This document shows, piece after piece, positions 1 to 27,639 of a stretch of DNA of 64,000 nt (positions are counted from its first letter, which is position 1; each line of letters opens with the position of its first letter). The DNA comes from Limnoperna fortunei. Taxonomy: Eukaryota > Mollusca > Bivalvia > Mytilida > Modiolidae. A program made the translations under genes and the position numbers. Below the pieces are notes generated by a model. It saw only the letters and a program-made list of their open reading frames with translations. It was not told the DNA's origin and made no database searches. The stretch lies in assembly GCA_944474755.1 (NCBI GenBank), contig OX104114.1:42039070-42103069 (forward strand), read 5' to 3'.

Positions 1-1229
1 CAAAAAACGGTTGTCATAGAGATAAAAATCTTAAATTATATATCAGCTGATACATAATATTATCATATATAAAAATTATATATCAAGAAGATAAATATCG
101 TTAAGCAATGGTTATATAGTACATCAATATTCGAGACCGATAACGTTTTAATTTGAATGTTTAAAATTAATATTTTTAATATTCAACGAAGAATTGTGAC
201 CATAAAATATAATCCCAAACGTCAAACGCATTATGACTTCACATTTCATTCATAGAATGGGAGTCACAATCGCTGTTATATAGAATCATTGGATATAAAC
301 ATTCATTATGACGTCAAAGTGGGTCAGAAAAAAGTACATCTTCTATCACTTAGGTTGTATATATAGCTAAATTTTCAGATTTTGACAGAATATGTACTTA
401 GTTTTTTAGATAAAAAATATCAAATTTATATCAGGATATTTTAGACCAATAACATATGTATACATAGTAACTTCAAGTAATGTAGTCTAAACTGCATGAA
501 CAATACTTATTATTAATTTAAACAACTTTAAACATTCTGATTATTAAAAATGGTATAACACCTTTCTAAAAGTATCTAAAATAATTTATAAACTAAGTCA
601 CCTTTGTATGCCGCAAGTAAACACTCGTCTCTGCATTTGGATTGATAATCCAACATGACTGACAAACACACGCGACATGTAACTATGTAGATTTCGTCTT
701 GTTTTTTGAAAGACATACTAATTAGTTTGCATTATCGGAATACGTGTTTGTCAATATCGGAACATTTCGTCGATTGCTTAACAATTTCATAGACTCATAG
801 GCAGTGTTTTCTTTGATTTTTTTCTAGATATGACAAAAAGTAACTCGACGGCTGTCTAATTAAAGACAGGCACTGCTTACTCGTCCAGAGTGGACATTTT
901 TTCTCGCGTTTATGTTGTTCACTTATTGACGTTTTTTGTTTTGTGCTGTGTATGTTTGTCTAAATCCGAATTTGCAATGGTCTCTTGGTGTTCAGTTTGA
1001 TTTCTTGCTATTTTCTTCAAGTGTATTTTTATCTATCTAGAAGGAATTAGAGTTTCTTATTTGGTGTACAATAATCTTCTAGAAGTCAATTTGAATATCT
1101 CTTATTGTGTGTTCAAGTGTATGTTTAGTACTAAATGTCAGATGGGATTGGATTGAGGTTTGATTCTAACCTGCTAAAATAAAAATTAACTCATTCAATT
1201 ATGTAATTATTTTTTCATTTGTTCTAACC
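1..1229. other. Intergenic or intronic AT-rich sequence, no gene seen
   Basis: I find no coding exon, RNA gene or recognisable transposon here. The gene at 4180-19051 begins mid-protein, so this stretch could be an intron of that gene whose 5' exons lie off the left edge. Confidence 0.5.
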
Positions 1230-2905
1230 GAAAGTTCAAAAACTACTAACTACATGTTGTAACTATATACGTCTACAAATAAGGCCTTACACTGTTAGAA
1301 TTAAATTTGTAACACTGTCAAATCTTTGTTTACCCTCAGCGGGATTCGAACTCACACCGTTGTGACACTGTGGCACCAATTCCCCTGCACTATGTTCAGC
1401 GGTCTAGACCTCTCGGCCAAATCCGCTATAAAAAAAATATAGCTTCATTAACCGGGGTTAATCGTAGACATGTGTACTAACGTGTGACGATGGAATTTTC
1501 GTAACCAATATGTATTAATCTGACAGTAATCTAATTCAGCATTTTTGTATATATTATATACGATGACAAAGTTACTTGTCATAGAATCACAGTAACTAAA
1601 TTATATACAAACATATAATATATCTATCCACCGGATTTTTGTAACTTCAGAAATACTGGGTTAGAATCAAATATTTATATATACGTCTACCAATTAAGCC
1701 TAACACTGTTAAAATTAGATTTTTAACAATGTCAAATGTTTGCTTACCCTCAACGGAAATCGAACTCACACTGTTCTGACACTGTGGCACCAATTCGCCT
1801 GCACTATGTCCCGCGGCCTAGTCCCCTCGGCCAAATCCACTATATAAAAATACAGCTTTATTAACCGGGGTGAATCGTAGACATATACATAGTACTAGCT
1901 ACAATAATGTAGCTCTTTTTTATGGACGGAGCTACAAAGAGGTCCCATTACTCGTAATGGAGCAAAACACTCTTGGGATTTATACATATTTTCCGCTATT
2001 AAACTGCTATTTTTGTTTAATTTATATTTTTTCCTTTCTTCTGCGTTCAGTTGACAATGTCTACAATGTCTAATTAAATAATTTTAACACTTTTTCGTTA
2101 TCATGGCATTGTTGGCACAATCGAAATTGTGGAGTGTAGAATTGTAGAATCTTATCGATATAAATTTGATCCAAGTTAATGCAAAAAATCAAGAAAAACT
2201 TTGATCCGGATAAATATTTTACCAAATCTACCAAATCGATTAAGAAATTATGCACTTCCGGAATTTAAATTCTGACAACAATAACAGGATTACTAATAAA
2301 GTGTAAAACTAACGAATTAGGTGTTGTAAAAATATCAGTTAAACTTCAAAGACTTCAAAAAGTATGTAGCAATTTAGGGAAACAGTTTAATAGCTTATTA
2401 TATGCATAAAACTACCGGGTGTAAATCACTCCCGGCTTGCTCCGTTACGAGTAATGGGGCCTCTTTGTAGCTCCGTCCATAAAAAATGGAGCTACATTAT
2501 CGTAGCTAACATAGTACATGTGTACTAGGTGCGACGATGGAATTTTCGTAACCAATACGTATTAATCTGACAGTAATCTAATTCAGGATTTATATATATA
2601 TTATATATGATGACAAGGTTACTAGTCATACAGTTACAGTATGTAAAGTATATACAAACGTTTAACTATTGTGACAACCGTTTAATATATCTATCCAGCG
2701 GATTTCTGAATCATCAGAAATACAGTTTATATTCATATATACGTCTACAAATTAAGCCCAACACTGTTAGATTTATATTTTTAACACAGTCAATTTTTTG
2801 CTTACCCTCAGCGGAAATCGAACTCACACCGTTGTGACACTGTGGCACCAAATCGTCTGCACTACGTCCAGCGGTCTAAACCCCTCGGTCAAATCCGCTT
2901 TTTTG
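1230..2905 (-). repeat. Tandem array of tRNA-Leu-like SINE units
   Basis: Three related units lie in tandem on the minus strand. Their tRNA-like heads are at 1331-1427, 1744-1840 and 2802-2898. Read on the minus strand, each head has a pol III A-box-like TTGGCCGAGAGGTCTAGA and a B-box-like GAGTTCGAATCCC, with the long variable region expected of a tRNA-Leu-type class II tRNA. A body of about 60 bases follows (AACAGTGTTGGGCTTAATT...). Upstream of each of the first two heads is a shared 150-base segment containing GGTTACGAAAATTCCATCG. Further copies occur at 26.9-27.45 kb. The acceptor stem does not pair, so these are SINE heads and not working tRNA genes. Confidence 0.75.
1896..2508. mobile_element. 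613-bp non-autonomous DNA transposon with long terminal inverted repeats
   Basis: The left end (1896, TAGCTACAATAATGTAGCTC) and the reverse complement of the right end (2508) match at 19 of 20 bases. The inverted-repeat match continues for about 70 bases (1896-1965 against 2437-2508). It is flanked by a direct repeat ACATAGTAC at 1887-1895 and 2509-2517. The SINE sequence interrupted here resumes on the other side, which gives the empty-site structure directly. There is no transposase ORF. An 8-9 bp target duplication fits hAT or Mutator-type elements, but the family is not established. The first 20 bases are themselves partly self-complementary. Confidence 0.85.
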
Positions 2906-4064
2906 CAACCCTAATATACATTTTATAATACTGTAAAACGTTCACTTATAGCCGATTTTTGAGTTTAAATTGCCTGTGCGTATTCTAGTAAATTTCTATT
3001 CGTGCGATACAACCGAATAATACAATGTATATACGTTCATATCCGTAGATATGGAGATTTTAACACCTGAAGTGCCCCAAATAGGCGGATATGAATGTGT
3101 ATAACGAATTTATCCCTGGTATGTTTGAAATAATGGATTTTTATGTACTTTGTCAACGCAATGGCGGAGGTTCAAGTAACGTTTCCATCATTATCAAAGA
3201 CAGTTTTATTGAAATTTGATAAAATGAGGCTTTTTTACAAGGTGAAGGATACTACCTTTGGTAGAACCCTATAGTTTTCGTATTAGAAGTTTTTTGTTGG
3301 ATTCAAACGGATGTTTATGAAATAAATTTGTGCGCTGAATGTCTTGCAGAGACGTCATAATAGTGTGACGTCGCTGTTTGTCAGACTGCATATCTTTTGT
3401 TTCTTTTTCTGTTAAAAAAATTAATCACATTTGAACCTTTGGTTAAAGATTTCATCATCCAATATATGACACAAATCAATTACCATTTCTACTATAAACG
3501 CATCTTCGTATTATTATGAAACTAACGGTTAAAAACACCCGGATATATGACTTAGCAACGATCTGGGTATATTAGTTTTGTAAAAACGTGTAACTGACCA
3601 ATCAAATTGCAGGAATAATAATAAGCATTTATAATTTATTTTTTAACTGTAGTATAAATGTAATATGAAAGTTAACCAATATATATATATCTTGTAAGGT
3701 ATAGACTAGCGTGATTGAATCTATCAAAAAAAATTTTTTGTCATGCCACTTTTCTGTTCAGAAAATAAAATAAATGAGAAAATATGTACGCTAAAAACTG
3801 TATGCATTACCTTCGTTTCGTTTCTACCAAAACGAAGATAATCTAGTATCTATCTTGCCATTATGTACTTTATTAGTTAACATATCTGTGAAAATAATAA
3901 ATGCATTGCAACACTGTATACAGAACTATACCTGATTTCAAATGTCGACATTAGTCTTTTAAAGACTACAAGAAAGTCATCATATATAATCCTTTAAAAC
4001 CTGTCTTTGGCAATTCATGTGTTATCTTATAAATAAATTCTCTTTTTAAGGGTATTTTGTAGCG
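2906..4064. other. Non-coding stretch with a small inverted repeat
   Basis: No exon is recognised. An inverted repeat of about 17 bases (TATACGTTCATATCCG near 3028 against CGGATATGAATGTGTATA near 3086) encloses about 45 bases and may be a short foldback element. The rest is AT-rich and unassigned. Confidence 0.45.
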
Positions 4065-4110
<46 letters not shown>

Positions 4111-4120
4111 TAAAAATAAA

Positions 4121-4161
<41 letters not shown>
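4065..4161. repeat. (AAT)n microsatellite with AAAAT interruptions
   Basis: This is a nearly pure AAT-type trinucleotide tract with a short AAAAAT-like interruption in the middle. It ends only 18 bases before the acceptor of the LDLa exon at 4180. It therefore occupies the position where a pyrimidine tract would normally be. Confidence 0.95.
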
Positions 4162-4162
<1 letters not shown>

Positions 4163-4179
4163 TGTTAATAATAATTTAG

Positions 4180-19051
<14,872 letters not shown>

Positions 19052-19064
19052 TAAGTATTTTTGT

Positions 19065-19070
19065 AATAAA
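19065..19070 (+). promoter_or_regulatory. Candidate polyadenylation signal
   Basis: AATAAA occurs 14 bases after the first stop codon, with another at about 19453. The first would give a very short 3' UTR, so the real site is uncertain. Confidence 0.4.
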
Positions 19071-22000
19071 CAGATGAAAGATTATATGACTAAATACATG
19101 AGTTACTGGCAATAATTATTATAAGCAAAATTAGACTTAGAGAAAGAAACGGTAATGATCAGAAACATACACTATATAAACGATAGAAAATGCAAGAGAA
19201 ACACAAATACAAACATCATTTATCTTTGCATAAAACTAATGGAAAGCATTTTGGATGCATTGTATAATACATGTTAACAAAAATATTGAAGGCGTGTACA
19301 TAGAATGGTGCGAGCTATATTAGTTATTTAGTGCCGGAACGAGGTAATAGTATACGTCGTTAAAATATAAGTCGGATCGTACCCAATATTCACACTTAAT
19401 GTTATTTAATTACTTTCTATGCTCTATTAAAGTAAAAAGTTAACACAAAAGCAATAAAATACATACAGGTTTAGCGTTGATTAATATTTGGCATTAAAAA
19501 GACACCAACCATTACCATTACAAAGTGTATTAGTTATTTCAACTAGAGAATCTTTTCTACAGGTAAATACAATAAATATGCTCTGCATGGTCAACCTGAC
19601 CAAAAAATTGGGATTTTTTTTGTCTTTTTACCTGATTAATTCAATATGTTGAGCAATGGCGATTTTTTATGGGCGAATGGACATTTATAATGAGGCATAT
19701 ATATAATTAAAATTGACTAATGATTTGCGGCTGCACTTTCATACATGTACATGTACCATATATTGTCGAAATCATGAATTGAAAGATTGTTATAAAGTAT
19801 TTGCAGTAAACAGAGATATTTGTGGTAAACTCATGGATTTCGTCTCTCGGTTGAAACCGCATACTGATTTAACTTTACGAGTGTCACTACTTCAATATGT
19901 AGTAAAGCAGAAAATGCTTACAATTTTACACACTCCTGTGTGTCGTTTCATAAAGCGATCGCTTATTAACGGGCTCGTTATCCCATACAATCTAAGTGGA
20001 ATAACGTGCACGTTAAGCTAACGATTGCTTTATGAAACGGCACCCAGCTGTTTCCTTTTCTAAGCCGTACGGTTTGATTTCTTGTTATGTGTGTTATATA
20101 ACTATAATTAAACTTAATTGACAATTTAGCTGATTGAAATTATCCATGTCTAATGTTGTGAGTGAATAGCTCAATTTTAAACAAAAATAAATTCTGGATT
20201 TTATTTTACACATTCGAACAAAACAAAATATAAGCGGTATAATGAACTACACAACCAGTCAAAACACAGGAAATCAGAATTATTACCTGCCATCTTGGTT
20301 GTTGGTCGAGTACAATTAAACCACTCAGTATAGTTAGCAAGGGTGCTTAAATTCACGAACATATGAAGTGATAAATTTTCAATTACTTTGAATCATATTT
20401 GAATCGTATGGAATTAACATTATGTCCCTCAAATGTATCGTTGTGTAAAATCAGACCGTGAACTATCAAACTTGACATAAAAGTCTTTTTTAGACTTATT
20501 TAGTGCTACGATGTTACACATAAAAAAATGCTCGGATTTACAAATCGATACAGTTTGGAAAACCTAATGTATAATCCGTTCAAAAATACTATTTAGATCA
20601 TATCTAAGGCCGAAACATTGATCTCTGAGGTATACGTAGGTGTAGTGATTTGGGCCAACAACCGGTCCAAATGTGATATTGATAGCTTGTTTTCACAATA
20701 ACGAACCTTTACTGCGATGAAGGCAGACACTTATAATGATAGCAGAGTCAATCATAAGTAGATATTAAAGGCATGTCGACCACGCTCAAGGATATCTGGA
20801 AAGAGCAACTTTAATTTTTAAGTTCGGTTAACTCGAGCGAACGTCTAAGACTTGCTAGGAATTTTTTTAACATATGTCAACAAAAAACAGATTGACAAAA
20901 CTAAGAGTTTAATAGCTTAATTGATCGTTATGATATATTCTATTTGAACATCTCAAGAACATAACTAAATGATAATGCAATTTTATTTGCTTTTTTTCAC
21001 GGTCGCGAATGGCAAACACTGCCACATAAGCGGTAAACTCGCAGGCTGGAGGCAAAACGCTTCATTCATGACAAACGCAATCTATTTTATCTGAAAGACA
21101 AAAAAACATAGGGAACAAATTACCAATGTTCTAAGTAGAAAATGGGATGCGTCTTTTAATTGAATCTCAACTTTTCGACTTTTCCATTAGCGGGCCATGT
21201 TTTGACCATATTTTACGAAACTCTAGTTGTTCTGCAATTTCCTTTGGCAGATTTGTTTGTTGCGTTATACACCTAAGCGCCTGCCAAATTGCAAAGTAGT
21301 CGAAGTTTGCTCAGGGGTTAACCTTAACCATATATCAATCTTGCTCAAAGTGTTTACGGATAAAATTCTGTTCAGGGTGGTCTTACTGTCATATACACTC
21401 ATACATCTTGGTAAGGTTCTTAACTTTATTTTTTGTGTCTTCCTGCGGAAGGAGTTGTTTTTAGTATGTTTGGACGGGCTAGGTGCTCAAGAAAGCTTCT
21501 GTGGCAAAACCGTTGACGTTAATACCCATTACATTCGTCTACCCTCTGTATTTTACTTTAAAACTAGGCGTATGTGGCATTATCGTGGAAGCAGTCAACT
21601 GTGAAACGAGCACTTTGAGCTATCCAGCGTACGATCATTATTTATATACAATACCTGTTTTTACAGAAGGCAAAAGCTTTATGTATGTCATACACGCAAA
21701 CACACATGTACACACTCGTGTGGCTCGTTACGTTATTCGGTCATATTTTAAATAATTCCTCTTCTATTCTATGGAATTAATTCACGTGATGTTCATTAAT
21801 TTAAAGTGTTAACTACTAAATCAAAGTAAGAACGCATGAAATGAAAATTTCTGGCATTTTTGATAATATACGAACATGCATCATGTGTGCTTTATTAACA
21901 GAAAATGCTAATTGCTGATTAATGCTATTTACATTCCGATTCGGCCGATTTTAATTTTTTGTTGAGTTTGTATTTAGATTAGATTGTTTTTACTTTTCTA

Positions 22001-22837
22001 CTTAAGATGTTTTTATATACTCCACGAACTGTCATTTATTATAAACAGAATCATCCATTATACCATACTCAATTTAATGAGGCTCAGCAAAATGAACGGG
22101 TACAACATGAAGATTCATCAATCTTACATATATTTAGTTTTTAAAGAACTAGTCCTTATTCAAAATAAAAAACTATAACCTTCAGATCTCATTTGGAAAA
22201 GAATTAGAAATTGTAATGAACTGTATGAGCAAGACAATATAAAAACATAAATAATTTCTAAAATATGTCTATTAAAATTCCTTAATGTTGTTTTAAGCTG
22301 TTGATATCGAATTTATAGAAAAAAGATTGAAATGTGTATCGGGGTTGAATTGTTATCTGTCGGAAGATGTTAATTGCAACTCTTGACAATAATTAACAAA
22401 TATATTTTGTTTCTACTGTCTGTAACTTTGAAATGAAACTATTAATTCTATTACTCGGTTCCGGTACAAAATGAGATTGTGCTGCGAATCCCAGACCATC
22501 AGTGTGCCTGCGTCGCTTGAAGTAGTCGGACGTTGTCTTACCAAGGAGCGACCATTTCATTTGATGAAATAAAATAATTTGTATGTCAACTCTGTTGGCT
22601 TTATAATATCATATTTGAAATATATGTCAACCTTGTTGACTGGAAAAAATTTAAAAGTTATCTTTCTGACTTTTATTCGTATTTATTTAAAATACGGAAA
22701 TACAAATACCAAACTGTGCATAGTGACATTTATGGTATCGCACGAGAAAACATGGCGGAGAAGATGATACGTACCGATTATAAATCGGACAAACAGCCGC
22801 TGGTTTAAGACACCTTGATTAAAACTCTAACACAAAG
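19071..22837. other. Intergenic sequence with one foldback
   Basis: I see no gene. An imperfect inverted repeat with arms of about 42 bases (19940-19982 and 20002-20043; core TCGTTTCATAAAGCGATC) looks like a small foldback element. Frames at 21227-21755 have an FCGKT phrase but no consistent domain. The rest is unassigned. Confidence 0.5.
19940..20043. repeat. Foldback (inverted repeat) element
   Basis: GTGTCGTTTCATAAAGCGAT at the left matches the reverse complement of the right end, GTGCCGTTTCATAAAGCAAT, at 18 of 20 bases. Pairing continues less perfectly inward around a spacer of about 20 bases. Confidence 0.65.
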
Positions 22838-24010
22838 ATGTACAAGGTTAAAAAGCCCATGAGCAGAAGAAGGTCGTCTGTCTCTAAAACTCCAGTTAAT
22901 GCCTGAAATCAGTCGTCTTCGGCTCCAAAAACATCAAACAAATCAATAGAAGCCGATGTCCCATCAAGTATTCCTAGTAAGGGTCCTAGTAATTCGTCAA
23001 ATGACCAAATTATGTCAGTGCTTCAGGCTATAAAATCGGGTAAATGACTAGAATAAGAAAATTGATGATTTGACTTCTAGAATTACTGACTTAGAAAATT
23101 ACAATTATCATGATTATGAATTGTTAGCCAGTATGGCATTGATGATGATATGACAGATCTTCATGAATGTAATGACAATCAAAATAAGGGGGAAGACAAT
23201 GGAACTTCCAAGAGGAAAAATAATGAAACTGAAAGTAAGTTTGCCTCAATGTCTAAACGGTTCAAAACTAAACAAAGCACTGGTGACAAAATTGATGAGG
23301 TTTAAGCCCAAAATATAACTGATCTTTTCCGTAATGGAACGAATTTAGAACAGTTTCTTGAAATTTCTACAGATGAAAATAAACCTAGGTCTAATAACTG
23401 TGAAGGCTTGACTAAGGTTACTACGAATTAACTAATTTGGGATATTTTTATCTCCGTTTACTCAAACCAATGAAAGGAAATTGCAGATGGTACAGAAGGT
23501 AATCGTTAAATCTTCTACCTTGCTTGTAAAAGTAGTTGATAAAATGGCTTTATCAGATCATGACGATCACCTTGTGTTGTAGTGATGTCTTGGCAATACT
23601 TGGTCATGCTAATAGAAAATTAAATTTGACTCTAAGAGAATTAATGAAACCTGAGCTGGCAAGTGAATACTCACATTTGTGTCCTCAATCAGTAGAGTAC
23701 ACGCCTACATTGTTTGGGGATGATGTTTCCAAACAAACCAAGTAGATAGAGGATGTCAGTAAAATCAGCTACAAAATTGGTCATGGTTCATATTCTAGTA
23801 TTAGGTTACTAAGATGAGGGTTTCCTCGTTATGGTAGAGGACGAGGAAGTAGACGCGGTGTACGTGGCACCAGTAGACAAGGCGGCAGAGGTTCATACAG
23901 AAGTTATGGAAATCGCCCCATTGTTGAAGCTCCACAAAAATCCAGAGAAGAGGGTGGGTGTCATGAGCAAAGACTAAATGAAAAGAAAAAAGTGAGGTAT
24001 GTGAACGATT
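22838..24010 (+). pseudogene. DIRS-like Gag remnant
   Basis: It starts MYKVKKPMSRRRSSVSKTPV at 22838. Later come LGHANRKLNLTLRELMKPEL, SEYSHLCPQSVEYTPTLFGD and DVSKQTK, then IEDVSKISYKI. This is the conserved C-terminal half of DIRS Gag proteins. An arginine/glycine-rich tail (RYGRGRGSRRGVRGTSRQGG) follows at about 23830-23890. Several stops interrupt it (for example near 22905 and 23305). Confidence 0.7.
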
Positions 24011-24023
24011 TCAAGCAGGTAGA

Positions 24024-25640
24024 TTGAAAAAATATGTTCAGAAATGGCAAAAAATTACATCGGATAGAAATATTTTGAATATTGTACAGCATTATCCAGT
24101 TAAATTTGCAGATAATATTATTCCTTCTCAAAACAAGGTGTCATATCAACCAACCTATAATAAAACAGAAAATGAAGTAATTGATAAAGAAATTCAAAAC
24201 TTTTGAATAAAGTGGTTATAAAAATCGTCGAAATAATAAGACCAATTGTGTTTGTCTTTTATTTTCGTAAGACTAAAAGAAAAATGGGGAATTCGGGATG
24301 ATTTTAAAATTAAAAAAGCTATATGAGCATATTTCATACGAGTATTTTTAAATAGATACTTTTGAGTCAGCTTTTTTCTGATATCAAAAGATACATATAT
24401 GGCATCTATCGATTTGAGACATGCGTACTATAGTGTAACAATTGCAGAAGATCACAAGTATTTAGCATTTTGTTGGAATGGCATATTTTATCAATATACC
24501 TGCCTACCCAATGGAATAGCTTTTGCACCTAGGTTGTTTACTAAAATCCATAAACCAGTTTATGCCTCACTTAAAGAACAAGGCTTTAAAAATATTTGGT
24601 ATATAGGTGATAGTTTACTTTGTGGTAAAACAGAACAAGATTGTATAGAAAATGTTGAGACCACAAATTCACTTTTTATTCTCTTGGATTTATTATTCAT
24701 GAAGAAAAGTCAGTTTTTAAACCTACTAAGAGAATAGTATTTTTAGGCAATATTATTGATTCTGAAGAAATGACAGTAACGCTACCTCAAGTGAAAAAAG
24801 AGATTATTGCAAGTGAGTGTCAAATATTATTAAACAAAGATAAAGCTAAAAAAAGAGAGGTTGTCAGAATTTTAGGCCTTCTTGTTTCTAGTTTTTCAGC
24901 TGTTGACTTTGGTAAGCTTTTTTACAGTGATATTGAATAGCAGAAAAGTATAGCTTTAAAAAGAAGTTGTGGTGATTTTGAGGCTTACATGGTCATTTCT
25001 CCTTCAAATTAAAAAAGAGTTAGAATGGTTGGTCTCAATTATTTTCAAACAATGTAGAAAAATCAGTCATGAAACTCCAAAAATTACTATCAAGACTGAT
25101 GCTTCTGGTCAAGGATGGGGTTCAGTTTAAGAATCGGACATAGTTGGAGGCCGTTGGTCTTTGCAGGAACAAAACTATCATATAAATGTTTTGAAACTAT
25201 TAGCTATATACTTTGCAATTAAAATCTTTGTCTCTCGGATCAAAGAAAAACACATTTTGATTATGAGTGACAATACAACAGCTGTAAATTACTAGTATAT
25301 CAATAATATGGGAGGCATCAAATCTAAAGATTGTAACAACGTCAGCAGAGACATGTAGTTGTTTTGTAAAGAAAATTAAATCTGGTTAACTGCATCTTTT
25401 ATACAAGGCAAGAACAATGTTGAAGCTGATCGAAGATCTAGAAATATGAATAATCAGTTGGAATGGATGCTAGATACTTAGGTGTTTAATAAAATGTAGT
25501 GTTATGCAAAAGCTAGACATTGATTTGTTCGCATCAAGGTTAAATTTTCAGATTCGAAATTTTTGCTTATTGGAACCTGACCCTCTTGCTAGGTATACAA
25601 ATGCATTTTCAATCAGTTGGGCAGATTTTAATCGTATATA
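24024..25640 (+). pseudogene. DIRS-like reverse transcriptase/RNase H remnant
   Basis: The longest piece (24399-24737) reads MASIDLRHAYYSVTIAEDHK, LPNGIAFAPRLFTKIHKPVY, then WYIGDSLLCGK. Motif A (DLRHAYY) is intact. Motif C, normally YIDDS, is YIGDS, so one catalytic Asp is lost. Downstream, IVFLGNIIDSEEMTVTLP and the following RNase H-like sequence are interrupted by many stops. Confidence 0.8.
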
Positions 25641-25929
25641 GTTGTTTCCTCCTTTTAGTATGTTTAACCGTTGCTTCCGACAAATTCAAACAGACAAAGC
25701 CACAGAGATTGCGGTCGCACCATATTGGCCTACGCAGATCTGGTTTCCAGCCTTATTAGAGATACTCATAGACAATCTTATTCAAATTCAGAGAAACATA
25801 AATCTGTTGACTCGTACACATACAGGCAGTGTGCACCCTCTTGGAAGGAAACTGACTCTAATTGCATGTCATGTGTCCAGCTAATCTTCAAAAAAAGAGG
25901 ACCTTCAGAAACGTCTACCACAATACCCA

Positions 25930-26832
25930 TGTCGTCCTGGAAATGGTCAACCAAAAAAACAGTATCAAATTTATATCAAAATATGGTTTAAGTATTGTGC
26001 AGAGAGGAAAATTGATTCAGTTCAAGCGTCTGTGGAAGATGTAATAGAATTTTTGTCATCTTTATTTAAAAAGGGCTTAGGATACAGTGCTATTAATGCA
26101 GCCAGAAGTGCATTATCGTCATTAGGACTATTTTTGACAATATTGCATTTGGAAAACACCCTTTGGTTATCAGGTTCTTAAAAGGAGTTTTTAATTTAAG
26201 ACCTTCTAAGCCGAGATATACAAGTATATGGGATGTTGAACATATTTTGAAATACTTGCGTAAATTATCACCTGTAAAATATATAACGTTAAATGACTTA
26301 ATTTTGAAGTTAGCGATGTTGATGGCACTGACGAAAACAACGCTTGTTCAGACACTTCATTTGATTAATATAGATAGTGTGTACAAAGTTAAGAATTGAA
26401 TTTTTTTTTTCAATTGGATAGTTTAATTAAGCAAAGTTGTCGGGGATATAAGAACCCGGTTTTAACTTTTATGCATATCTTCCAGAAAGAAGGCTCTGTG
26501 TTTTTACTGTTTTAAAAGAATATTTTTTTACGTTCTAAAGTATTGCGGGCTAACACTAAGAAACTGTTAATAAGTTATGTGGCACCACATAAAGAAGTGA
26601 CCAAAAGTACTATTTCCAGGTGGAATAAAGTAGTCTTACCTGGGTCTGAAAAAGACCCTACACGTTTTTCTTTTTACGGTGTCTGAACGGCATCAACAAC
26701 TAAAGCAAAACTTTACTGTAGTCCTGTAGAAGAGATTCTGTAAAAAGCTGGATGGTCTAATGTGAAAACCTTCGCAAATTTGTATGACAAAAAAGTTGTG
26801 ACACATAATTATGCAAAAGCTGTATTAAACTG
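25930..26832 (+). pseudogene. DIRS-like tyrosine recombinase remnant
   Basis: Frames switch, but the segments are recognisable: SLFKKGLGYSAINAARSALS, then HPLVIRFLKGVFNLRPSKPR, YTSIWDVEHILKYLRKLSPV, and at the 3' end TKAKLYCSPVEEIL, KAGWSNVKTFANLYDKKVV. The last piece corresponds to the catalytic tyrosine region (FxxFYDK) of DIRS recombinases. It is inactive because of stops. Confidence 0.75.
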
Positions 26833-26879
26833 ACTGCACTTAAGTATGTATTTGTAACAGTAACCTGTATACTTAAGTT

Positions 26880-27460
26880 TCTGTATATATATACAACGTG
26901 TAAGTATTGTGAAAACCATATAATATATCTATCCAGCGGATTTCTGAAACATCAGAAATACAGGGTTAATATCAAATTTTTATGTATACGCCTACAAATT
27001 AAGCCCAACACTGTTACAATTAGATTTTTAACACTGTCAATTTTAGTTTACCCTCAGGGGAATTTGAACTCACACCGTTGTGACACTGTGGCACCAAATC
27101 GCCTGCACTATGTCTAGCGGTCTAGACCCTTCGGCCAAATCCGCTATATATACAAACGTCTAAGTATTGTGACAACCATATAATATATCTATCCAGCGGA
27201 TTTTTGAAACATCAGTATTGGTTACGAAAATTCCATCGTCACACGCTAGTACACATGTACTATGTCTATGATTCACCCCGGTTAATGAAGCTATATATTT
27301 ATATAGCGGATTTGGCCGAGGGGTCTAGACCGCTGGACATAGTGCAGGCAAATTGGTGCCACAGTGTCACAACGTAGTGAGTTCGAATCCCGCTGAGGGT
27401 AAGATAAAATTTGACAGTGTTAAAAATCTAATTCTTACAGTGTTGGGCTTAATTTGTAGG
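26880..27460. repeat. Two tRNA-Leu-like SINE copies in inverted arrangement
   Basis: A minus-strand copy has its tRNA-like head at 27049-27145, and a plus-strand copy has its head at 27304-27400 (TTTGGCCGAGGGGTCTAGAC ... GAGTTCGAATCCCGC). The sequence ATAATATATCTATCCAGCGG occurs both before the first head (about 26920) and between the two (about 27180). The same family forms the array at 1230-2905. Confidence 0.75.
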
Positions 27461-27639
27461 GCCCTCCGTTAACTGATCAATCCCGTTTCCATCGTCTAAC
27501 TATTACTCTATTAAACTTTCCCAAAATACAAAAACAGACACTTAAAAGAAAAATATTGCTATGCAATAGTAGGAATACGGAAAGATTTAAACTATTTTAA
27601 TTAGCTGGTACCAACTGAGAATCCACAATTACTAACCTT

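Larger units (their letters stand above)
22838..26835 (+). mobile_element. Decayed DIRS-like retrotransposon
   Basis: In order on the plus strand there are a Gag-like region, reverse transcriptase with RNase H, and a tyrosine recombinase, all broken by stops and frameshifts. The lack of an integrase and the presence of a tyrosine recombinase at the 3' end are diagnostic of the DIRS/Ngaro group. I could not define its terminal repeats. No methyltransferase domain was identified with confidence. Confidence 0.8.

Noticed and set aside
1331..2898. Three possible tRNA-Leu genes
   Set aside because: A- and B-box-like motifs are present but acceptor stems do not pair and the units repeat with SINE bodies.
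21227..21755. Frames with ESFCGKTVDV wording, possible CUB remnant
   Set aside because: Only one FCG-like phrase fits. The other cysteines, the strand motifs and splice signals are missing.
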